Assembly: GCF_030718205.1 (NCBI RefSeq)
Contig: NZ_JAUZQF010000001.1
Span: 62,001-126,000, forward strand
Origin: Nonomuraea turcica
GTDB taxonomy: Bacteria; Actinomycetota; Actinomycetes; Streptosporangiales; Streptosporangiaceae
DNA length: 64,000 bases
Direction: 5' to 3'
In this document: positions 8,527-15,311 of the stretch, piece after piece
Layout of the letters: the number at the start of each line of letters is the position of its first letter
Numbering within the stretch: the stretch's first letter is position 1
The notes under the pieces: generated by a model
What the model was told of the DNA's origin: nothing
Databases searched by the model: none
What the model saw: the letters and a program-made list of their open reading frames with translations, nothing else
Translations under genes and position numbers: made by a program

Positions 8527-8616
8527 GTCGCCATCGTGTACGTCACCTTCACGCCGAACAACGACCGGCACCTGTTCGACACGCTGGACGCCGCCCTCTG
8601 CCACCCGTACGCCTGA
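8527..8616 (+). pseudogene. 3' end of a lost gene
   Basis: An open stretch reads VAIVYVTFTPNNDRHLFDTL, then 10 more residues to a stop at 8614-8616. It has natural codon use but no start or upstream domain. It faces a second fragment on the other strand, with a 7-bp hairpin at 8612-8630 between them, as expected of two once-real convergent genes. I cannot name the parent gene. Confidence 0.35.
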
Positions 8617-8630
8617 CCCGCCAGGTCAGG
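8612..8630. terminator. Hairpin between two convergent gene fragments
   Basis: CCTGACC (8612-8618) pairs perfectly with GGTCAGG (8624-8630) around CGCCA. It overlaps both stop codons of the neighbouring fragments. Confidence 0.4.
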
Positions 8631-8880
8631 CGAAGCCGTTCGACAGCCGCTGAAGGTTGGCGGCGTGGCCGAGCGGCGAGTCGTCCTCGAACCATCGGGT
8701 GAGCGTCGCGGGACTGAAGAGGTGCTCGATGGCGAGCAGCACGGCACCTGTGACGCCTTCCATGTGGTTCATCGACGCGGCCCGGATCTCCAGGTCCTGG
8801 GCCGCGAGGTCGGTTGGCCGCCACCATGGCGATGGTCCCCGCGGCGCGGTCGACCACGCAGCCCCGCATTCCCGTTGGAC
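8626..8880 (-). pseudogene. Frameshifted gene fragment
   Basis: The last 50 residues are protein-like (GVTGAVLLAIEHLFSPATLT, then RWFEDDSPLGHAANLQRLS). Upstream coding potential (MRGCVVDRAAGTIAMVAA) continues in another frame near 8820-8860, so the gene appears frameshifted. The ending faintly resembles the C-terminal domain of Xre/MbcA/ParS antitoxins, but this is weak. No valid start or RBS is seen. Confidence 0.35.
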
Positions 8881-8895
8881 AGCAGGATGTGAACA

Positions 8896-9504
8896 ATGAC
8901 GAACATGGAACAGGCTCTTCCCGCGGAGAACCAATGGGGCCTGCTGGTCGAGTACGGCCGCGGACTCGAGCTCGGCTTTCACGCCCTCTGGGTGGAGAGC
9001 GACGACCCGGAAGAACTGTCCAGCCGATTCCGCGTGGATCCGGGCACACGGCTGGAGTGCGACGTGACAACGCTCGCGGGAACGTACAAAGGCCCTCCGG
9101 CGAAAGGCATCTGGATCGGCCCTCACACGCCGGGCTGGACGCACCTCATCGTCTTCGGGCTGTCCTCGAACCATCCCGCGATCGGCAATCTCGGAAGGCG
9201 GCGAGCCTTCCAGATCAAATTCTGGGGCGAGGTGGGCGAAGGCCTCGAGCCGTTGTACCTCCATTACGACGGGGAACTGCTCGGCGATGTCAATCCGCCG
9301 TACGAGGAGGGCGGATACATGTCCCTCCCCGACTACCGGCCCTTCACCGAGGGGCTGGCACTCGACCCCGACGGTGACCTTGAGCATGACGTCCACACCT
9401 TGTGGTGCATGGTCGGCCGGATCACGGGACGCTTCGCAGATCCGGAGTGGTGGACGTCGGCCCGTACCTTCTACAGCATCCCCGCCGGAGCCTGGGAACG
9501 CTGA
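8896..9504 (+). CDS. Hypothetical protein, possibly immunity-like
   Basis: 202 aa from ATG 8896 (an alternative ATG is at 8905). I do not recognise the family. It is soluble and rich in aromatic residues and Gly (GIWIGPHTPGWTHLIVFGLS, DPEWWTSARTFYSIPAG), with an acidic N-terminus (WVESDDPEELSSRF). This composition resembles the small solitary proteins found in actinobacteria as immunity or DUF6461-like proteins, but no motif proves it. It stands alone, between decayed DNA on both sides, which fits accessory status. Confidence 0.6.
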   Translation: MTNMEQALPAENQWGLLVEYGRGLELGFHALWVESDDPEELSSRFRVDPGTRLECDVTTLAGTYKGPPAKGIWIGPHTPGWTHLIVFGLSSNHPAIGNLGRRRAFQIKFWGEVGEGLEPLYLHYDGELLGDVNPPYEEGGYMSLPDYRPFTEGLALDPDGDLEHDVHTLWCMVGRITGRFADPEWWTSARTFYSIPAGAWER

Positions 9505-9683
9505 ACAACGCCGACCTGGCCAGCATCACGGTCGCCACCGCGAGGGCCACCCCCGCTCCAGCGGTGGCGACGAGCCCGCCCAGCACCGCCACCCCGAGTT
9601 CTTGTAGGTATCAAGCGGCGCCGCTCCGCGCCGCCAGTGCGGCCCTGCGCTCGGCCGCAGGCCGCGTGCGGCCTGGAGGCAAC

Positions 9684-9812
9684 GTTGTTAGCGGCTTGTC
9701 TCTCGTGGCGTCTTGTCGCTGCGACCACGACCCACGCGATGATCGCGGCCACGATGCCGCCGATGACCGCAGAGAGCGCGCCCTGTAACAGGTTCGCCCA
9801 CCAACCTTGCAT
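9684..9812 (-). pseudogene. Truncated membrane-protein N-terminus
   Basis: From ATG 9812 the frame encodes MQGWWANLLQGALSAVIGG followed by VAAIIAWVVVAATRRHERQ. This is a well-formed transmembrane helix with a positive cytoplasmic end. Beyond residue 43 the frame loses protein character. A second hydrophobic stretch (VAVLGGLVATAGAGVALAVA) appears in another frame at about 9520-9600, consistent with a frameshifted small membrane protein. Confidence 0.35.
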
Positions 9813-9840
9813 GCGCCACTCCCGGGGCATCTCGTGACGA

Positions 9841-9890
9841 GGTCTCGTGGCTCAATGGCAGAGCTCACGTCGTTAGACTGACCTGTCCTC
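9841..9890 (+). other. tRNA-like 5' half (decayed)
   Basis: GGTCTCGTG is followed by GCTC-AATGGCA-GAGC, a standard D-arm at the right distance from a 7-base acceptor strand. The next bases (CACGTCGTTAGACTG) do not close an anticodon stem, and no T-arm or matching acceptor 3' strand is found. It is a tRNA fragment or chance resemblance, not a working tRNA. Confidence 0.35.
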
Positions 9891-9912
9891 TTAAAAGCCG
9901 CTGGCGCCGCAC

Positions 9913-10041
9913 ATGGCGGCGCCCGTGGGTGTGCGGTGTGCGGCCGGCCGTTGCCATACCAAGAGCGAACTGGTCAGCCGTGCCCTCGATGACGGGCTCA
10001 TCACCCTGGCCGAGCTCAACCAGACGGAGACCTCGTTGTAG
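9913..10041 (+). pseudogene. Short orphan gene fragment
   Basis: A 42-codon frame from ATG 9913 ends in SELVSRALDDGLITLAELNQ and a TAG. The second half looks like real helical protein, the first does not. It meets the FG-GAP remnant end to end, so 9.9-10.24 kb is a patchwork of gene pieces. Family unknown. Confidence 0.3.
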
Positions 10042-10082
10042 ACATTCGGCGGGCATCGGTACGCCCGATGCCTCCGTAGAAC

Positions 10083-10232
10083 AGCCAAGACCGTCCAGCC
10101 GGAGCTGATCGCGGTGGCCGGGCCGAACTTGTTGCCGCCTTCGCTGTTCCAGACAGTCAGCGTCCCGGTGGCGGCCGAGAAGATGTCGGCCACGCCGTCG
10201 GAGTTGAAGTCCGGCGTGGCCGATCCACTCAT
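10083..10232 (-). pseudogene. FG-GAP/VCBS repeat remnant in frame behind the lyase stop
   Basis: About 50 codons (TPDFNSDGVADIFSAATGTL, then TVWNSEGG and ISSGWTVLA) show the calcium-binding DxNxDGxxD loop of FG-GAP repeats. After residue 50 the repeat pattern ends abruptly at 10.08 kb. The frame is the same as that of the alginate-lyase-like gene upstream, separated by a single TAA (10241-10239) and two sense codons. The lyase therefore once probably carried a C-terminal FG-GAP domain now cut off by a nonsense change and a truncation (inference). Confidence 0.6.
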
Positions 10233-10238
10233 CGCGGC

Positions 10239-11390
10239 TTAGCGCGGGTTCTTCGCGTGGGTGAGGGTCTCCCAGGCCAGGAAGCGCGAGGCATTGACCG
10301 GGCGCTTCTGCTTCACCCACATCTCGGCTTGGGGCATGTCGTATCCGAGACGCTGGTGCAGCGCGTTGTAGCCGACTTCGAGGTTCGGCCCGAGGCCGAG
10401 GGTGACCTTTCCGCCGCACAGCCACGATGGCACCGTCGCGCCCAGTTGCAGGCGAGCGTGGAACTCCATCGCGAATCGCAGCCGGTGCTTGGCCTCGGCG
10501 TACAGGTCCACGCCCTGGTGGCGGGCCGTCTCTGCGACGTGGGAGATGGCCGCGATGCCCCATCCCGTGTGCCCGAAGTCGCGGCAGGTTTCCTGGGCCA
10601 GGCCGTTCACGAACTTGGTCTGCCCGTGCCAGTAGTCGATGATCTCGGCTTCGGTGTCGTGCTTGCTGTTCGGCGGCGCCTTGGGCAGCGAGCCATCCGT
10701 CGCGAGGTAGATGTAGGCGGGCAGCCTGCCGCGCCAGGTCGTGACCGCTCGGTCGAAGGAGGCGCGGTCGTCCAGGTGCACGGCGATGCCGATGGCGGCA
10801 TCGGTCATGATCAGTTCCCAGTTGCCTTGGTTGTTAGGCTTTCCGGCGATCACGGTCGGGAGGTACACGGTGCGCAGCTTGTCGGCGAACCGGCCGGCCT
10901 GGGTCCAGCCGGTGTAGGTGTGCTTGATGAGTTCGGCGGCGCGGGAGAAGTTGGCGCCCGCAAAGCCAGTCTGGAGCGGCGCGTTGCTCCCGGTGTGTTC
11001 AGTGATCACGGCCGACCAGGCGTCCATGATCTGGATCGCTTTCTTGGCGTAGCGGGAGTCCTTGGTGAGGTACCACCGCAGGGCGTGTGTGTAGGCCGCA
11101 TTGGCGTCCTCACGCTCGTCCGAGCAGCCGTGGTCGGGGTTCCCATACATACCGCACTCCACGACGGCGCGGGGCTTGGCCGTGTAGGACAGCGAGGCAT
11201 AGGAACTGCGTTGCAGGGCTTCCCAGGCAGACTTCCACGGTTCCTTGCCGAGGTTGGCTTTGACGAAGTCGAGCTGAGCACGGCTGACCAGGACGCCGGG
11301 ATGCTTGAATGCGGCCGCCTGCGCGGGCTGCGGGGTGGATAAGGCGGCGGCCACGAGCATGGTGGCGGCGAGAGGGCGAGCGAGACGCAC
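10239..11390 (-). CDS. Secreted alginate-lyase-family protein (PF05426-like)
   Basis: 383 aa from GTG 11390, with AAGGAAA upstream. A signal peptide (MRLARPLAATMLVAAALSTP, then AQAAA) marks export. HPGVLVSRAQLDFVKANLG is the usual start of this alpha/alpha-toroid family. NNQGNWELIMTDAAIGIAVH holds the N-x-N-W motif, and CRDFGHTGWGIAAISHVAET supplies a conserved DxxHT-type motif. Family members cleave uronic-acid polysaccharides by beta-elimination; the substrate here is not determined. An in-frame FG-GAP remnant follows the stop. A tandem 20-bp repeat lies 40 bp before the start, inside the likely promoter. Confidence 0.8.
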   Translation of the reverse strand: MRLARPLAATMLVAAALSTPQPAQAAAFKHPGVLVSRAQLDFVKANLGKEPWKSAWEALQRSSYASLSYTAKPRAVVECGMYGNPDHGCSDEREDANAAYTHALRWYLTKDSRYAKKAIQIMDAWSAVITEHTGSNAPLQTGFAGANFSRAAELIKHTYTGWTQAGRFADKLRTVYLPTVIAGKPNNQGNWELIMTDAAIGIAVHLDDRASFDRAVTTWRGRLPAYIYLATDGSLPKAPPNSKHDTEAEIIDYWHGQTKFVNGLAQETCRDFGHTGWGIAAISHVAETARHQGVDLYAEAKHRLRFAMEFHARLQLGATVPSWLCGGKVTLGLGPNLEVGYNALHQRLGYDMPQAEMWVKQKRPVNASRFLAWETLTHAKNPR

Positions 11391-11430
11391 GGGTTTCCTT
11401 CCAGGCGCGGACGTCCATTCAGCCAGCCGC

Positions 11431-11471
11431 CGACCCAGCTGTCAACATTTCCGACTCAGCTGTCAACATTT
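11431..11471. repeat. Two tandem 20-bp repeats upstream of the lyase gene
   Basis: CGACCCAGCTGTCAACATTT (11431-11450) and CGACTCAGCTGTCAACATTT (11452-11471) are 19/20 identical with a 21-bp period, that is two helical turns. Repeated TGTCAA-containing units of this type occur at the ends of IS21-like elements, but also as regulator half-sites. No transposase is nearby. Confidence 0.7.
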
Positions 11472-11616
11472 TCGCGCCGTGGACATCGGCCGCTATACCG
11501 CCGCATGCCGTACGCACGGTTGGACACCCCGCCGGGCAATCGTGGAGGCCTAACGTGCTCAGCCGACAGCGACGGTGAAGGTGTTAGCAAGATCCCGAGA
11601 TTGTCCTGACAAACAT

Positions 11617-11654
11617 AAAGGCCCGCTCCAGGATGTGCCTGGTGGCGGGCCTTT
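11617..11654 (-). terminator. tRNA-Arg terminator
   Basis: AAAGGCCCGC (11617-11626) pairs with GCGGGCCTTT (11645-11654), with an inner CCAGG/CCTGG stem. On the minus strand it follows the tRNA by 9 bases and ends in TTT. Confidence 0.8.
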
Positions 11655-11662
11655 CGTATGAG

Positions 11663-11735
11663 CGCGGCCGACAGGAGTCGAACCCGTAACCTTCTGATCC
11701 GTAGTCAGATGCTCTATCCATTGAGCTACGGCCGC
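11663..11735 (-). tRNA. tRNA-Arg (anticodon ACG)
   Basis: A complete cloverleaf reads on the minus strand: acceptor GCGGCCG/CGGCCGC, D-arm GCTC/GAGC, anticodon stem TCTGA/TCAGA with loop CTACGGA (ACG at 34-36), and T-arm ACGGG-TTCGACT-CCTGT. The discriminator is G at 11663 and CCA is not encoded. A34 would be edited to inosine to read CGU, CGC and CGA (established). Confidence 0.97.
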
Positions 11736-11820
11736 TCGTTGCGTAAGCCAGCATAGCGGGTTCTGGGGAGTGCCTCGAACCAGTTAACGCAATCATGGCC
11801 CCCGCGGCTGGTTCCCCCGC

Positions 11821-11854
11821 GCCTGTGGATACATCGAAGTGTGTATCCACAGGC
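11821..11854. promoter_or_regulatory. 34-bp perfect palindrome before the two-component operon
   Basis: GCCTGTGGATACA (11821-11833) and TGTATCCACAGGC (11842-11854) form perfect 13-bp arms around TCGAAGTG. It lies 49 bases upstream of the histidine kinase ATG and 85 bases beyond the divergent tRNA. It could be the operator of the response regulator or a leader hairpin. The absence of a T run and the position favour an operator. Confidence 0.6.
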
Positions 11855-11903
11855 AGGTCCCTCGCAGGAGGGCGACAGGGGGCTGGGGTGGTGGGATAGG
11901 AGC

Positions 11904-13109
11904 ATGAAGTGGGTCGTGTTCGGGGCTGTGGTGGCCTTCGCGGCGGGTGTGGTGCTGATCGCGGGTGGCGCCTATGTCGAGCGCGGGGTGCCCGAGTGGC
12001 TGCTCGTCCTGCCCTTGACGATCACTTGTGCTGGGGTTCTCGTGCGGCAGCGGGCGCCGCTCTTGTCTCTGGGGCTCGGGGTGGTCGCGGTCACCGTGGA
12101 CGGGTTCGTGGGGCCGTCCTTGGGGACCGTGCTCGTGTTCACCGACAACCTGTACGCGGCCGTGCTCTACGGGCCGGCCCGGTTTGCTCGGGTGCTGCTC
12201 GGGGTGACGGCCACGCTGGCGGTGGTGGGTGGGGCGGTGGCCGGGTTCATCGCCCAGGACTGGCGAGCGCTGGCCGTGATGGGGATCCAGGCGGGGTTGG
12301 TGCTGGTCACGCCGGTCACGACTGCGCTGGTGCTGCGGGAGCAGCGAGATCGGGCGGCGGCCGAGCGGCTGCGGGCGGAGCAGGTGGCGCATCTGGCGGA
12401 GCTCGATCGGCAGGCGGCCATCGCCGCGGAGCGTACGCGTATGGCGCGCGAACTGCATGACATGATCGCCAATCACTTCAGCGCGATAGCCATCCAGTCC
12501 ACGGCTGCGCTCTCTCGTACGGATCTCGATCCGGAGACGGTTCGGAAGGTCATGGAGTCCGTACGGGAGAACAGCGTCAAGGGGATGGCCGAGATGCGGT
12601 CCATGATCGGACTGTTGCGGCAGGAGGGGGAGGAGCCTGAGGCCACTCGGCCGCGGCTGGCCGATGCGGAGACCTTGGTGGAGCGGGTCAGGCGGGCGGG
12701 GCTCGTTGCCGGATTGCGGGTCGACGGGGATGCCCGTGAGGTGCCTGCCTCCGTTGACCTGGCCGGCTATCGGATTCTGCAGGAGGCGTTGACCAACGCG
12801 CTCAAGCATGGGGACTCGCCGGTTGACGTCGTGGTCTCCTATGAGGCCGGGCGCGTCGTGGTGACCGTTGACAACGTCGTGGGAGGGGCAGGCGCGGCGC
12901 GGTTGCCGGGGGCGAGGGCCGGGGTGATCGGCATGCGGGAGAGGGCCTCGTTGGTCGGAGGTTCCCTGGATGTCGGACCTGGTGGGCAGGACGGCATGGG
13001 GCGGGGCCGGTGGCGGGTGCTCGCCGTGCTGCCTACCTCTGACAATCAGACTTTCCACGGGAATGGGGCGGGGCCGATTGCGGTCGACGTACGGCAGGAA
13101 GGTGCGTGA
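11904..13109 (+). CDS. NarL-type sensor histidine kinase
   Basis: 401 aa from ATG 11904 (MKWVVFGAVVAFAAG). Four to five hydrophobic helices fill residues 1-150. A coiled stretch (REQRDRAAAERLRAEQVAHL) leads to the HisKA_3 box ARELHDMIANHFSAIAIQST, with the His in ELHD phosphorylated. The ATP-binding part has YRILQEALTNALKHG (N-box) and GVIGMRERASLVGG (G-box). There is no extracellular sensor domain, so the signal is likely felt in or at the membrane. The response-regulator GTG follows the stop by three bases. Confidence 0.92.
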   Translation: MKWVVFGAVVAFAAGVVLIAGGAYVERGVPEWLLVLPLTITCAGVLVRQRAPLLSLGLGVVAVTVDGFVGPSLGTVLVFTDNLYAAVLYGPARFARVLLGVTATLAVVGGAVAGFIAQDWRALAVMGIQAGLVLVTPVTTALVLREQRDRAAAERLRAEQVAHLAELDRQAAIAAERTRMARELHDMIANHFSAIAIQSTAALSRTDLDPETVRKVMESVRENSVKGMAEMRSMIGLLRQEGEEPEATRPRLADAETLVERVRRAGLVAGLRVDGDAREVPASVDLAGYRILQEALTNALKHGDSPVDVVVSYEAGRVVVTVDNVVGGAGAARLPGARAGVIGMRERASLVGGSLDVGPGGQDGMGRGRWRVLAVLPTSDNQTFHGNGAGPIAVDVRQEGA

Positions 13110-13112
13110 CAG

Positions 13113-13748
13113 GTGACGATCAAGGTGTTGGTCGCCGACGATCATGCGGCGGTCCGGGCCGGGATCGCCTTGATCCTCGGCGGCGTGCCGGACATCGAGG
13201 TGATCGGCGAGGCGGGTGACGGGGAGCAGGCTGTGGCCATGGCCAAGCAGCTCCGGCCCGATGTGGTGCTGATGGACGTACGCATGCCACGCCTCGACGG
13301 CATCTCGGCCACCAGGGAGCTGGCGGGGATCAGCGATGTGCTGATCCTGACGACGTTCGATGTCGACGAGTACGTTTTCGGCGCCCTGCGCGCGGGTGCG
13401 GCCGGTTTCCTGCTGAAGAACACCGACGCCGAGTCCCTGGTGGAGGCGGTCCGGCTGGTGGCGCGTGGTGATGGGCTGATCTCGCCGGCGGTCACGCGGA
13501 AGTTGATCGCGGCCTTCGCCGGGGAGGTGACGCCGTCGCGGCGGGAGCCGGCGGCCGGTCCGGACAGCCTGACGCCGCGCGAGCGGGAAGTGCTGGCCTG
13601 CATCGGGCGCGGCATGTCCAACGCCGAGATCGCCAGAGAGCTGGACATGGCGGAGGCCACGACGAAGACGCATGTCAGCCGGGTGCTGAACAAGCTGGGA
13701 CTGAAGAGCCGGGTACAGGCGGCGATTTACTACTCAGGCGGCACTTAG
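13113..13748 (+). CDS. NarL/LuxR-family response regulator
   Basis: 211 aa from GTG 13113. The receiver domain has the acidic pair in VLVADDHAAVR and phospho-acceptor Asp in DVVLMDVRMPRLDG, with T in LILTTFD and K in FLLKNTD. The C-terminal LuxR helix-turn-helix is LTPREREVLACIGRGMSNAE onward to THVSRVLNKLGLKSRVQA. It is cotranscribed with the kinase and is its cognate partner. The 34-bp palindrome before the operon is a candidate binding site. Confidence 0.94.
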   Translation: MTIKVLVADDHAAVRAGIALILGGVPDIEVIGEAGDGEQAVAMAKQLRPDVVLMDVRMPRLDGISATRELAGISDVLILTTFDVDEYVFGALRAGAAGFLLKNTDAESLVEAVRLVARGDGLISPAVTRKLIAAFAGEVTPSRREPAAGPDSLTPREREVLACIGRGMSNAEIARELDMAEATTKTHVSRVLNKLGLKSRVQAAIYYSGGT

Positions 13749-13766
13749 CGCCGTAATGTGTGCGAC

Positions 13767-14117
13767 GTGAGCATGCCGCCGCCGCCTGAGCCGCCTCAGG
13801 GGCCACCTCAAGGGCCACAGCAGGAGCCGCCTCGTCGTACGGGGCTGATCGTCGGGCTGGCGTTCGCCGGGTTCTTCGGCTATCTCGTCATCAATGTGAT
13901 CACCGGCTTCGTCGCCTTTGCGTTCGAGTCGGAGGTGGCGTTCGGGGTGGGGGCCGGGTTCCTGGCGCTCGTCGGCATCGGTGTGGGGTTGGTGTTCGTG
14001 CTGCTGCGGAGATCGTGGTCCCTGGGACTGGGGCTGGGTCTGATGATCGGCTGGGCGCTCACGTCGATCGTCACGGCCGGCTGGTGCACGGGGCTCAACC
14101 CGGGCCTGTACGCGTAG
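13767..14117 (+). CDS. Small three-helix membrane protein, copy 1
   Basis: 116 aa from GTG 13767, chosen to match the MSMPPP start of its paralogue. A Pro/Gln-rich cytoplasmic tail (PPEPPQGPPQGPQQEPPRRT) precedes three transmembrane helices. The end, GLGLGLMIGWALTS, a gap, then CTGLNPGLYA, is nearly identical to the next gene. Function unknown. It follows the response-regulator gene by 18 bases and may be part of the same transcript. Confidence 0.7.
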   Translation: MSMPPPPEPPQGPPQGPQQEPPRRTGLIVGLAFAGFFGYLVINVITGFVAFAFESEVAFGVGAGFLALVGIGVGLVFVLLRRSWSLGLGLGLMIGWALTSIVTAGWCTGLNPGLYA

Positions 14118-14197
14118 ATGGACGTTGTGATCCGATGGCAATCGCCCGCCCCTAGCCTGGCCTCCAGCCCGATGGCGACGTGGGGGAGAACCGACCG

Positions 14198-14575
14198 ATG
14201 AGCATGCCGCCGCCCGACCCGAACCACCGTTGGCAGCCCCCGTACGGACCACCGCCGCCTCCGCCCAGCGGGTCCTCCACCGGCGTCGTCGTCGCGCTCG
14301 CGTTCGCCGGCCTGGCGCTCTACAGCGTGGTCAACGTCATCGTCGGCTTCTTCGTCTTCTTCGCCGCCATGGGCTCGAACGGCTCCAACATCCTCCCCGT
14401 GGTGGCGGGTACGGCGGTCCTCGCCCTCGTCGGCCTGGGCGCTGGCATAGCCCTCGTGATCATCCGCCAACCCTGGACCCGGGGCCTCGGCCTAGGGCTC
14501 ATGATCGGGTGGGCGCTGTGGTCGATCCTGTCCGCCGGGATCTGCACCGGCCTGAACCCGGGCCTGTACGCCTGA
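14198..14575 (+). CDS. Small three-helix membrane protein, copy 2
   Basis: 125 aa from ATG 14198 (MSMPPPDPNHRWQPPYGPPP). Same plan as the upstream gene: Pro-rich tail, three membrane helices, and the identical ending CTGLNPGLYA. The pair is a tandem duplication that has diverged in the tail and helices 1-2. Its stop is one base before the Lgt-like gene start, so it is probably translated together with that operon. Function unknown. Confidence 0.72.
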   Translation: MSMPPPDPNHRWQPPYGPPPPPPSGSSTGVVVALAFAGLALYSVVNVIVGFFVFFAAMGSNGSNILPVVAGTAVLALVGLGAGIALVIIRQPWTRGLGLGLMIGWALWSILSAGICTGLNPGLYA

Positions 14576-14576
14576 C

Positions 14577-15311
14577 ATGCTTCCCCTTCACGAGATATTC
14601 GTCGGCCTGGGTGTCTTCGTGGCCTCCGTCGTCTTCGTACGGGAGGCCAGAAGACGCGGCGCCCTCAACGAGCAGTCGCTGATAGCCGTCACCGGCGCCC
14701 TGGTCGGCGGCGCCATCGGCATGCGCCTGGCCGGCTGGCTGGAGACGCTGGACCTCCAGAACCTCTGGCTGTACGGCTCCCGCAGCATCCTCGGCGGCCT
14801 GACCGGCGCGTACGTCGGCGTGCTCGCCGCCAAGAAGATCATCGGCTACAAGGAACGCACCGGCGACCTGTTCGCTCCGGCCGTGGCGCTCGGCATGGCG
14901 GTGGGCAGGATCGGCTGCCATCTCACCGAGGCCCCGGGCCGGCCCACCGACCTGCCCTGGGGCGTGCACGCCCCGGCGTCGACCCCCGAATGCCCCGGCT
15001 GCCTGGCCGGCCAGGCCATGCACCCGTCGTTCATCTACGAGATCATCTTCCAGCTCGCCGCATTCGCAGCGCTCATGTGGGCACGGAAGCGGCTCACACA
15101 GCCCGGCGAACTGCTCACCCTCTACCTCGCCGGGTATGCCGCCTTCCGTTTCCTCGTCGAGTTCACCAGAGCCAACGACACGCTCTGGCTCGGCCTGACC
15201 GGGCCACAGTGTTTCCTGCTCGTCGGGTTGCCGCTGCTCGCGTTCCGGCTCGCGTACGGCTGGCGGCGCGGTTATTACGATCCCCTTTTCCAGCGGAAGG
15301 TCATGGCATGA
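14577..15311 (+). CDS. Lgt-like (prolipoprotein diacylglyceryl transferase family) membrane protein
   Basis: 244 aa, six to seven membrane helices. GRIGCHLTEAPGRPTDLPWG aligns with the Lgt signature (GRIGNF.N.E..G.PTDLPWG), and HPSFIYE and RFLVEFTR are typical family stretches. The signature Asn is Cys here, and the catalytic-His motif HGG reads LGG (RSILGGLTG). It is thus unlikely to be the housekeeping Lgt. It may bind phosphatidylglycerol or a related lipid for another reaction (inference). Its TGA overlaps the ATG of a Tes-like radical SAM gene, which ties the two functionally. Confidence 0.82.
   Translation: MLPLHEIFVGLGVFVASVVFVREARRRGALNEQSLIAVTGALVGGAIGMRLAGWLETLDLQNLWLYGSRSILGGLTGAYVGVLAAKKIIGYKERTGDLFAPAVALGMAVGRIGCHLTEAPGRPTDLPWGVHAPASTPECPGCLAGQAMHPSFIYEIIFQLAAFAALMWARKRLTQPGELLTLYLAGYAAFRFLVEFTRANDTLWLGLTGPQCFLLVGLPLLAFRLAYGWRRGYYDPLFQRKVMA

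Noticed and set aside
11793-13673. 626-codon minus-strand ORF across the two-component operon
   Set aside because: Rich in Arg/Pro/His with no domain, and antisense to a clear kinase/regulator pair; a shadow frame typical of high-GC DNA.
14577-15311. Housekeeping prolipoprotein diacylglyceryl transferase (lgt)
   Set aside because: The HGG His and the signature Asn are replaced, and it is coupled to a radical SAM gene rather than standing alone or near trp genes.
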